A stretch of 14,492 bases of DNA, from assembly GCA_019243595.1 (NCBI GenBank), contig JAFAUA010000153.1, positions 1-14,492 of the forward strand. The letters are read 5' to 3'. How positions within the stretch are numbered: the stretch's first letter is position 1; the number at the start of each line of letters is the position of its first letter. Made by a program: the position numbers and the translations under genes. The notes below the pieces were generated by a model, which was given only the letters and a program-made list of their open reading frames with translations, did no database searches and had not been told where the DNA came from. The DNA is from Acidimicrobiia bacterium (lineage in GTDB: Bacteria; Actinomycetota; Acidimicrobiia; Acidimicrobiales; AC-14). Below are positions 1-5,862 of the stretch, piece after piece.

Positions 1-32
1 CGACGCTTGTTGGACGAGATCTGGTCGGGCAG
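1..32 (-). CDS. Possible N-terminus of an HtpX-like M48 metalloprotease (partial, runs off the window)
   Basis: Directly downstream of lemA the minus strand reads PDQISSNKR in the same frame as lemA. This resembles the N-terminus of M48 (HtpX-like) membrane proteases, which commonly follow lemA and begin with a short acidic/polar stretch, then (A/S)NKRR before the first membrane segment. Only about ten codons are inside the window, so the call rests on that resemblance plus context. No ATG, GTG or TTG lies between the lemA stop and this stretch in any frame. The only candidate start is CTG at 32-30, with no clear Shine-Dalgarno sequence, or else the gene starts outside the window. It could equally be non-coding. 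Confidence 0.25.
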   Translation of the reverse strand, partial: MPDQISSNKR

Positions 33-47
33 CGGAGGAGGCTCGGG

Positions 48-599
48 TCAGAACTGGACCGAGACCGGACCCCGTGAAGTGTCGTCGGCCTCGAAGTACT
101 CGCGGGCGGTGAACCCAAAGGCACCGGCGAGCAGGTTGGTCGGAAAACTCTGGATGCGGGTGTTCAGCTTGAGCACCTCGTCGTTGTAGAACTGGCGCGC
201 GTAGGCGATGCGACCCTCGGTGGCCGTGAGCTCTTCCTGGAGGTTGAGGAAGTTTTGGTTCGCCTTGAGGTCGGGATAGGCCTCAGCGACGGCGAAGAGC
301 GACTTCAGGGCGTTCGTGATCTGATTCTCGGCCTGCGCCTGTTGGGCGGGGCCTTGGGCGTTGATCGCTTGCGCTCGGGCATTGGTCACGCTCTCGAACG
401 TCTGGCGCTCGTGCGCCGCGTACCCCTTCACCGTCTCCACCAGATTCGGGATCAGGTCGTAGCGACGCCGCAACTGGACGTCGATCTGGGCCCAGGCGTT
501 GTCGATGCGGTTCCGCAGGCGGACGAGGCCGTTGAAGGCCAACACCGCGAACAGCACGAGCAGGACGACGACGCCGAGGACGATCAACAGCGCGACCAC
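48..599 (-). CDS. lemA: LemA family membrane protein
   Basis: Predicted 183 aa, the usual size for LemA. Residues 2-22 form one hydrophobic N-terminal membrane segment. The LemA signature follows: NGLVRLRNRIDNAWAQIDVQ (23-42), then RRRYDLIPNLVETVKGYAAHE (residues 44-64), with a long helical body and the typical C-terminal region ending ...TAREYFEA. The family's molecular role is not settled; it is a small single-pass protein with an extracytoplasmic helical bundle, often next to HtpX-type proteases. GTG at 599 is preferred because the peptide then starts at the membrane segment and TATGAT lies 6 nt upstream, suggesting a leaderless transcript. An in-frame ATG at 650 would add 17 residues. Open frame continues far upstream, but that part is antisense to the secreted-protein gene and is not LemA. 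Confidence 0.93.
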   Translation of the reverse strand: MVALLIVLGVVVLLVLFAVLAFNGLVRLRNRIDNAWAQIDVQLRRRYDLIPNLVETVKGYAAHERQTFESVTNARAQAINAQGPAQQAQAENQITNALKSLFAVAEAYPDLKANQNFLNLQEELTATEGRIAYARQFYNDEVLKLNTRIQSFPTNLLAGAFGFTAREYFEADDTSRGPVSVQF

Positions 600-605
600 G
601 TCCGC

Positions 606-611
606 ATCATA
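606..611 (-). promoter_or_regulatory. Candidate -10 element for leaderless lemA
   Basis: TATGAT reads on the minus strand, ending 6 nt before the proposed GTG start of lemA. It matches five of six bases of the TATAAT consensus. A start of transcription at or next to the GTG would give a leaderless mRNA, which fits the lack of a Shine-Dalgarno sequence. No convincing -35 is seen at 16-18 nt spacing. Confidence 0.4.
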
Positions 612-756
612 CGGCGGACCACGCCCCAAGGTGCGGGAGCGCGCGCACATGACTAGGCCGATCGGTGCGCCGATTTGACCCCTGTGGGCCATGGCTTCCG
701 AGAAGGACAACGCCGAAAGTACTGATTGATCGTCTTTTCGGCGGATAGGGAGAACC

Positions 757-2394
757 ATGCGCAAGTTCAGGATCGTCGGCGCTGCCGTTTCACTCGCAGC
801 CTTGCTCGGCGCCGCAGCCGCCGCGGGCGGCCCGGCGTCGGCCGCAACGTCCGGCGTCGGCACCACGCAGGCCAACACGACTGCTGTCAGCATCAAGCTC
901 GGGAGCAACGGCTCCCTGCTCGGCGTGCAGCTGGCCAGCGACAACGGCTCCGCCAACATCGATCCGAAGCAGGGCACGCCTTCGGCGGCCAGCAGTGCGC
1001 TTTCCCCGCTGACCTCGACCTCGTCGGTGTCTGCTCTCAACCTGTCGCTGCCGAAGGTCAGCGTCTCTTCGACGGGTGCGGCGAACAACAAGTCGGTTCC
1101 GTCGATCGACCTCACGACGCCGCTCACGTCCGGCACGATCAACCCGCTCTCGCTGTCGTCGGTCGTCGACGCGACGCAGGGCGCGGCATCGGGCCTGAAC
1201 AGCACGCTGAACAACCTCGGTGTCGTTGGCGGACTGCTGACGGTGCCGAACGCCACGTCGAGCCTCGGCGCCACGGCCAAGTCCGGTGACGCCGACGGCC
1301 TGCGCGGTCTCAGCGTCCCGAGCATCCAGGTGCTGAACCTCGGCGCCGTCCTGCAGGGCCTCGGGATCAACCCGGCCAACCTGCAGCTCGGTCAGGTCCA
1401 GAACGTTCTCAACACGCTCAACGTCACCGTCCCCAACGGCTCCGGTGCCAACCTCACCAACCTGACCGGGACACAGCTCTCCACGCTGGTGGACAACATC
1501 CAGACTGCCCTCGGCACCGGCCCGACGGGCTTGGGCGGTCTGCTCCAGACGCTGCCCCTGACCGACCCGCTTGTGACTCCACTGCTCGGCTCCATCACGC
1601 CGCTGATCCCCGGCGGGATCCCTGCGTCCGACACGACCGTCGCCCAGCTGGTGACGACGCTGCAGGGCGAGCTCGGTGGCGTGCTGAACGGTGCTCTGGC
1701 GGGTATCGCCAACGCCCCGTTGCTCCAGGTCAACAACCTGGTGGTGGGCGTGACCACGAAGGCGACTGACACGGTCGCCAACTCGGTCGCCGACGTGAGT
1801 GCGTCGCTCGGTTCGATCAAGGTCGGCAACGTCAGCATTCCTGGTGTCGACCTTGCGTCGCTGGTCACCAACGCCCAGAACACGATCACCACGGTGCTCA
1901 CCGACGCAGGCCTCCCCACCGGCCTGCTCACGGTCAAGGCGCTCGACTCGACCAAGAGCGTCGCCAGCCAGGGCGGCTACGTGAACGCCCTTGCCAACCT
2001 GACCGGCGTGCACGTCGCCCTTGCCCCGCTGAGCTCTCTCACGGGCGGCGCGGCCACCGCAAATTCGGCGACCGACAGCATGAGCCAGCTGTTCACCCTG
2101 GCCAACGCCGGCAGCGTCCCGGCGCTGTCCCCGGCGATGGCCACGCTGAACGGTCTGCTGGCGAGCACGGGTGCCGCCCTCACCCAGGGGGCCACCGTCG
2201 ACGTCCTCCAGGTCGGGGCCTCCTCCACGTTCCAGGCGGCGAGCACGCCGTCCAATCCTGCGGCCGCCACGCCGCAGAGCGGGACGCTCGCAACCACGGG
2301 TGGTCCCACCCAGCTCCTCGGCATCGTCGGCCTGCTGCTGCTGGCCACCGTTGCCGGGCTCCGTTGGCTTCGTCGGCCCGTCACAACAAACTGA
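757..2394 (+). CDS. Secreted Ser/Thr/Leu/Asn-rich surface protein with LATTG sorting signal
   Basis: Predicted 545 aa. An N-terminal signal peptide (MRKFR, then a hydrophobic Ala/Leu core and ...GGPASAA) is followed by a long body very rich in Leu, Val, Ser, Thr, Gly, Ala and Asn. The body has no cysteine, almost no aromatic residues and hardly any Glu. The C-terminus is a cell-wall sorting signal: LATTG at about 511-515, a hydrophobic stretch at about 519-536, then an Arg-rich tail (RWLRRP). LAXTG is the motif recognised by class E sortases of high-GC Gram-positives, so covalent attachment to peptidoglycan is inferred. No sortase gene is in the window. The start ATG has a good Shine-Dalgarno sequence (AGGGAGA, 747-753). 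I recognise no catalytic domain; a structural or adhesive surface role is a guess. Confidence 0.88.
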   Translation: MRKFRIVGAAVSLAALLGAAAAAGGPASAATSGVGTTQANTTAVSIKLGSNGSLLGVQLASDNGSANIDPKQGTPSAASSALSPLTSTSSVSALNLSLPKVSVSSTGAANNKSVPSIDLTTPLTSGTINPLSLSSVVDATQGAASGLNSTLNNLGVVGGLLTVPNATSSLGATAKSGDADGLRGLSVPSIQVLNLGAVLQGLGINPANLQLGQVQNVLNTLNVTVPNGSGANLTNLTGTQLSTLVDNIQTALGTGPTGLGGLLQTLPLTDPLVTPLLGSITPLIPGGIPASDTTVAQLVTTLQGELGGVLNGALAGIANAPLLQVNNLVVGVTTKATDTVANSVADVSASLGSIKVGNVSIPGVDLASLVTNAQNTITTVLTDAGLPTGLLTVKALDSTKSVASQGGYVNALANLTGVHVALAPLSSLTGGAATANSATDSMSQLFTLANAGSVPALSPAMATLNGLLASTGAALTQGATVDVLQVGASSTFQAASTPSNPAAATPQSGTLATTGGPTQLLGIVGLLLLATVAGLRWLRRPVTTN

Positions 2395-2432
2395 TCCGCC
2401 GCACAACGGCGGGCGCCGAAGCCTGCGAGCGC

Positions 2433-2459
2433 GAAGGAGGCCCCATCGGGGCCTCCTTC
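2433..2459 (+). terminator. Strong stem-loop after the surface-protein gene
   Basis: A perfect 12-bp inverted repeat (2433-2444 with 2448-2459, core AGGAGGCCCC) has a 3-nt ATC loop and starts 38 nt after the surface-protein stop. It is followed only by TTCC and no T-run in the RNA sense, which is common for GC-rich actinobacterial terminators. It lies 19 nt before the next gene, so that gene probably has its own promoter. Confidence 0.75.
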
Positions 2460-2464
2460 CGCGT

Positions 2465-2470
2465 TACGGT
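2465..2470 (+). promoter_or_regulatory. Candidate -10 (TACGGT) for a leaderless lipoprotein transcript
   Basis: TACGGT fits the loose actinobacterial TAnnnT -10 pattern and ends 8 nt before the ATG at 2479. The gene has no Shine-Dalgarno sequence and is separated from the upstream gene by a strong terminator, so a leaderless start at or near the ATG is plausible. No -35 is recognisable, and a short TAnnnT match can occur by chance. Confidence 0.3.
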
Positions 2471-2478
2471 TCGCCGCC

Positions 2479-3057
2479 ATGCGCGGTCCCGTCGTCGCGG
2501 TGGTCCTGGCGATGACAATGGCGACGGCCGCATGCAGCGGTAGCAGCTCGAAGGCCACCAAGGCGTCGACGACGACCGTCGCGATCGCCACCACCTCGAC
2601 GTCCGCGTTGTCCTCGACCACGACCGCCGGCTCCACCTCGCCCGTCTCGGCCGCGCCGACGCAGCCGACCGCCCACCTCGTCGCCGTGCGCGCCGCCCGA
2701 CAAGGCACGTCCGACCGTGTGGTGTTCGAGTTCTCAGACCGGGTGCCGGGCTACAAGATCGCCTACACCTCCGAGCGGCTGTCCGACACGGCGGGCAGGC
2801 AGGTGACGGTCACCGGGTCCGCGACGCTTCTTGTCCGCATGGAGTCGGCGGGCGGATTCAATCTCGACACCGGCAAGCCGACGTACACCGGCCCCAAGCA
2901 GGTGCAGCCAACCGGCACGCAGGCTGTCCAACAGCTGGCCCAGGTCGACGACTTCGAAGGCGTCCTGCGGTGGGCGATCGGCGTGCGCGGTCAGGTCGGC
3001 TTCAAGGTGAGCACGTTGACGTCGCCGGCTCGCCTGGCCATCGACGTCGGTTCTTAG
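2479..3057 (+). CDS. Putative lipoprotein with AMIN-like domain
   Basis: Predicted 192 aa. The N-terminus is a lipoprotein-type signal: MRGP, a hydrophobic core, then TAAC with Cys at residue 19. A Ser/Thr/Ala-rich linker (about 20-62) acts as a spacer. Residues about 67-191 look like the AMIN-like domain of actinobacterial lipoproteins: DRVVFEFSDRVPGYKIAY, then a YTGP turn, a DFEGVLRWAIGV segment and a final strand, ARLAIDVGS. AMIN-type domains are beta-rich and associated with envelope localisation, possibly peptidoglycan binding; the exact ligand is unknown. The lipobox is weak (Thr at -3), so simple secretion is possible. The stop codon overlaps that of the convergent pimA. No Shine-Dalgarno sequence precedes the ATG. 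Confidence 0.78.
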   Translation: MRGPVVAVVLAMTMATAACSGSSSKATKASTTTVAIATTSTSALSSTTTAGSTSPVSAAPTQPTAHLVAVRAARQGTSDRVVFEFSDRVPGYKIAYTSERLSDTAGRQVTVTGSATLLVRMESAGGFNLDTGKPTYTGPKQVQPTGTQAVQQLAQVDDFEGVLRWAIGVRGQVGFKVSTLTSPARLAIDVGS

Positions 3058-4130
3058 TTGGTCGCGGCGGCCTCGTCGTACACGTCGAGGTAACGCTCGG
3101 CGAGCAGGTCCATCGAGAACTCCGCGGCCCGGGCCTCGCCGGACGCAACGAGCGCCTCGGCGAGTGTCGGCCGCTCAAGCACGTCGAGCAGCGCACGGGC
3201 GAGTGCGCAGCTGTCGCCGGGCGGGACCAGCAGCGCGTCATGGCCGGCGCGCGCCACGTTCCGGTAACCGGGTAGGTCGCTGGCGACGATCGGCGTCTGC
3301 GCGGCCATGGCCTCGAGGAGCACGACCCCGAAGGACTCGCCATGCAGGGACGGCGCGCAGAACACGTCGGCTCCACGTAGGCGGCGAGCGACCTGTTCGT
3401 CGTCGAGACGTCCGAGCCACTCGATACGGGGATCGTCGCCGGCCTGCTGCATGAGCGCCTCGGTCTCGGGACCGTCGCCGCCCACCCAGAGGGCGATGTC
3501 CGACGGCAGGTGGGTCAGCGCGTCGAGCAGCACGGCCAAGCCTTTGCGCGGCTCGTGGCGCCCGACGAAGAAGATCGTCGGCGCCGTGGTCGGCCAAGGG
3601 GTCGCCTTGGAGAAGCGCTCGATCTCGATGCCGTTGTGCAGCAGCTCGTACTGACCGCCGAGCGCCTGCATCGCCAGGTCCCGGGCATCCTCTGACACCG
3701 CACAGCGGATGGCGATGCGTCCGGCCATCCACCGCGTGACCGGAAACAGAAAGCGATAGGCGGCGCTGACGCCCGCGGCATGGAACGTAGCGACCTTCGG
3801 CGTGGCCCCCGCGATCAGGGCCGTCATCGTCGGGCCCGGCACCAGGGGCTCGTGGAGATGGAGTACGTCGAACTGTTCGTCGCGCAGGGCCCGGATCGTG
3901 CGCAGGGCGCAGCTGGCGTCGGGAGCGATCGGCGCCACCGATCCGTTGGCGGCCAGGGGGACGCAGTCGCCGAGCGGGGTCACGCCGACGTCGGGCGGCG
4001 GTCCGTCGCATGGCCCCAGCACGCGGGTGGGATGACCCATCGCCCGGAGCGAGCGTGCGAGCCCGAGAACCTGGCCTTGCACGCCGCCCGGCAGGGTGAG
4101 GCTGTAAGGACAGACCAGGCCGACTCTCAT
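3054..4130 (-). CDS. pimA: Phosphatidyl-myo-inositol alpha-mannosyltransferase PimA (GT4, GT-B fold)
   Basis: Predicted 358 aa. It should transfer mannose from GDP-mannose to the 2-OH of phosphatidylinositol on the inner face of the membrane, the first step of PIM synthesis. The N-terminal Rossmann domain opens like mycobacterial PimA, with CPYSLTLPGGVQ (residues 7-18). HLHEP is at 91-95 and the conserved His of TFH at 117. In the nucleotide-sugar domain, GRHEPRKG (190-197) supplies the basic residues for the GDP moiety, and GESFG/LLEAMA gives the EX7E pair E265/E273 of retaining GT-B enzymes. It is last in the operon pgsA-patA-pimA, 48 nt after patA. The ATG at 4130 has a weak purine-rich site (GAAGA) upstream. 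A related GT4 acceptor cannot be excluded, but pgsA and patA next door make PimA very likely. Confidence 0.92.
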   Translation of the reverse strand: MRVGLVCPYSLTLPGGVQGQVLGLARSLRAMGHPTRVLGPCDGPPPDVGVTPLGDCVPLAANGSVAPIAPDASCALRTIRALRDEQFDVLHLHEPLVPGPTMTALIAGATPKVATFHAAGVSAAYRFLFPVTRWMAGRIAIRCAVSEDARDLAMQALGGQYELLHNGIEIERFSKATPWPTTAPTIFFVGRHEPRKGLAVLLDALTHLPSDIALWVGGDGPETEALMQQAGDDPRIEWLGRLDDEQVARRLRGADVFCAPSLHGESFGVVLLEAMAAQTPIVASDLPGYRNVARAGHDALLVPPGDSCALARALLDVLERPTLAEALVASGEARAAEFSMDLLAERYLDVYDEAAATN

Positions 4131-4178
4131 CGTTCTTCGGTCTCTACGGTAGTGCTCAGGTTCCCACCGTTGCGCAGT

Positions 4179-5078
4179 TCAAGGTGCGCTGTCGCTGGGC
4201 CACGTCGGCTGGAAGTTGTGCCACTGGGTCGGCGCTCGGCGAATCAGATCCTCCAGCCGGTAGGTGAGTTCCTGGGTCACGCGGACGACGTCGTCGCGGA
4301 GGCGTCCTGTGCGCTCGGCAACGATCGGCGGACCAATGACGCCACGATGCCCCACGTCCTCGTCGAAATACGCAGCCGACGGCAGGATCGGCGCACCGCT
4401 CCGCAAGGCAAGCGTGGCCGGTCCACCCGGGAGCTTGGTGCGCTCGCCGAAGAACTCGACTTCGACGCCTGTACCGCCGATGTCCCGGTCGCATAGGAGA
4501 CCGAGTGCCCGGTTGGCCGCGAGGTGCCGCATCAGCGTGGCACCCGCCTTGGGGCCGAGGGCGACGGTGTCGAAGCCCAGGCGGTGCCTCACCGAGTTGA
4601 ACCACTCGTAGAGCTCAGGAGGTTCCAGGCGCTCGACGACAGCGGTGCAGGGGGCGACCTGCGCGACCCAGGCCCCCGCGAGGTCCCAGTTCCCCGTGTG
4701 GGGCATAGCGATGATCACGCCGTTCCCCTTCGCTCGGCCCTCGTGCACGTTCTCGATGCCCTCGAACACGGTGCTGGCCTCGATCTCGCTGGGCGACATC
4801 GAGGGAAGGAGAAAGAGCTCCATGTAGTAGCGGGCGTACGAGTCCATCAGCCGCGCCAGGTGGCGTTCGAGGTCGGCGTCGCTCGTCGCCGGCCCGTAGA
4901 TGTGGCGAAGGTGGCGACGCCCCATCGTCGTCATGTCTTCGCGACCGCGGTACACCCGCGCCAGGGCCGGCTGGAAGGTCCTCCCGACGCGGCTTGCCAT
5001 CGGCAAGGGCAGCGCCCGGCCGACGAAGGCACCCGCCCGGTAGGCGGCGAACTCGGCGCGCTGGGCGAGCGAGGTCAG
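4179..5078 (-). CDS. patA: Phosphatidylinositol mannoside acyltransferase PatA (HtrB/LpxL-like)
   Basis: Predicted 299 aa, against a little over 300 in mycobacteria. PatA acylates the mannose of PIM at the inner membrane face using acyl-CoA. The LpxL-like catalytic motif HX4D is PHTGNWD (His127, Asp132). The following blocks also match PatA: VVERLEPPELYEWF (147-160), DRDIGGTGVEVEFFGE (197-212) and QWHNFQPTWP near the end. Similarity to PatA begins at the segment LTSLAQRAEFAAYRAG, but no ATG, GTG or TTG opens it. The only sensible start is CTG at 5078, which forms CTGA with the pgsA stop (4-nt overlap), implying translational coupling. Starting at ATG 5000 would remove 26 conserved residues. 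There is no Shine-Dalgarno sequence. Confidence 0.88.
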   Translation of the reverse strand: MTSLAQRAEFAAYRAGAFVGRALPLPMASRVGRTFQPALARVYRGREDMTTMGRRHLRHIYGPATSDADLERHLARLMDSYARYYMELFLLPSMSPSEIEASTVFEGIENVHEGRAKGNGVIIAMPHTGNWDLAGAWVAQVAPCTAVVERLEPPELYEWFNSVRHRLGFDTVALGPKAGATLMRHLAANRALGLLCDRDIGGTGVEVEFFGERTKLPGGPATLALRSGAPILPSAAYFDEDVGHRGVIGPPIVAERTGRLRDDVVRVTQELTYRLEDLIRRAPTQWHNFQPTWPSDSAP

Positions 5079-5770
5079 GGCCGGGTGCGTACGCGCCGGC
5101 GTTCGGCGCGCCTCGCCCGCCAGCTTCCCTCGTCGCCGTCGCTCAGCGGGCGCCAGGTGCGCCAGCGGGCCGACGGCCGGGGCGGCACGGCCGCACTCGC
5201 TTGGCGCCACACCCGTACGAAGCGCTGCACGGCGGTGAACACGGTGAGGACAAGCATGATCCACAGGACCGGTACCAGCACGACGCCGAAGGCCAGGCCG
5301 ACGCCGAGCAGGAACATCCGCTCCGCCCGTTCCATGAGCCCGCCTCGCGCCTGGTAACCCAGCGCCTCGGCCCGCGCCCGCTCGTAGGAGATCAGCATCG
5401 ACGCGGCCAGCACGGCCAGCGCCAACACCGCGTAATGCCCGTGTTTCCAGCCCGCCAGATACCAAGCCACGCCCCCAAGCACGAAGGCGTCGCTGACCCG
5501 GTCGGACACCGAGTCGAAGAAGGCGCCCCGCGGCGTGCTCGTCTTCGACGCCTTCGCCACGGCGCCGTCGAACAAGTCGAGTGCCCCCGACAGGATCAAC
5601 AGGAACAGGCCGACGATCAGCCACCCGGCGGCCACCGCCAACCCGGTCGCCACCGACACCACCAGACCGGTGGCGGTCACGTGATCGGCGGTGATGCCGA
5701 GGCGGCGGAGGGTCGAGCCGACGGGCCCGAGGCCTCGCTCGACGCCCTGTCGGAAGCGCCCGTCGAACAA
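5075..5770 (-). CDS. pgsA: CDP-alcohol phosphatidyltransferase, probable phosphatidylinositol phosphate synthase
   Basis: Predicted 231 aa, with about six membrane segments. It should condense CDP-diacylglycerol with an alcohol; the neighbours patA and pimA point to inositol 1-phosphate, giving PI phosphate, the precursor of PI and PIMs. The CDP-alcohol phosphotransferase signature is D65-LF-D68-G69-AV-A72-K73-x8-G82-xxx-D86-xxx-D90, so all metal-binding Asp residues are present. The usual Arg after A72 is Lys. TTG at 5770 is chosen because AGGAG lies 6 nt upstream and the family's N-terminus starts about there. An in-frame extension up to 5902 has no family similarity and would run into the divergent GTPase gene. 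A PG-phosphate synthase is the main alternative. Confidence 0.88.
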   Translation of the reverse strand: MFDGRFRQGVERGLGPVGSTLRRLGITADHVTATGLVVSVATGLAVAAGWLIVGLFLLILSGALDLFDGAVAKASKTSTPRGAFFDSVSDRVSDAFVLGGVAWYLAGWKHGHYAVLALAVLAASMLISYERARAEALGYQARGGLMERAERMFLLGVGLAFGVVLVPVLWIMLVLTVFTAVQRFVRVWRQASAAVPPRPSARWRTWRPLSDGDEGSWRARRAERRRVRTRP

Positions 5771-5816
5771 AGGGGACTCCTGGGAGGCGGGTGGTTCATC
5801 CCAGGGTACCCGCCAG

Positions 5817-5822
5817 TACGAT
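5817..5822 (+). promoter_or_regulatory. Candidate -10 (TACGAT) for the EF-G-like operon
   Basis: TACGAT lies 40 nt before the GTG start of the EF-G-like gene, in the 92-bp gap divergent from pgsA. Transcription from here would give an mRNA leader of about 30-35 nt containing the GAGG ribosome-binding site. The -35 region (about 5794-5799, GTTCAT) is poor. Weak prediction. Confidence 0.3.
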
Positions 5823-5862
5823 GTCGGCCCACGTACCAACAGCGAGAACCGAGGCACCGCCA

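Noticed and set aside
675..680. TTGACC as a -35 element for the surface-protein gene
   Set aside because: No -10-like sequence lies 15-19 nt downstream.
600..1379. Long N-terminal extension of the lemA reading frame
   Set aside because: The frame is open by chance antisense to the surface-protein gene; composition is unlike LemA and the family length is met from 599.
790..2406. 538-codon open frame on the minus strand
   Set aside because: Arg/Gly-rich translation with no domain, wholly antisense to a gene with a signal peptide and sorting signal; typical high-GC shadow.
5079..5624. Long upstream extension of the patA frame
   Set aside because: It overlaps pgsA in another frame and has no similarity to acyltransferases; PatA similarity begins at 5078.
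5791..5862. Earlier starts for the EF-G-like gene (5791 GTG, 5821 ATG)
   Set aside because: The extra residues are not part of the family N-terminus, and GTG 5863 has GAGG upstream with the conserved MKSFPP opening.
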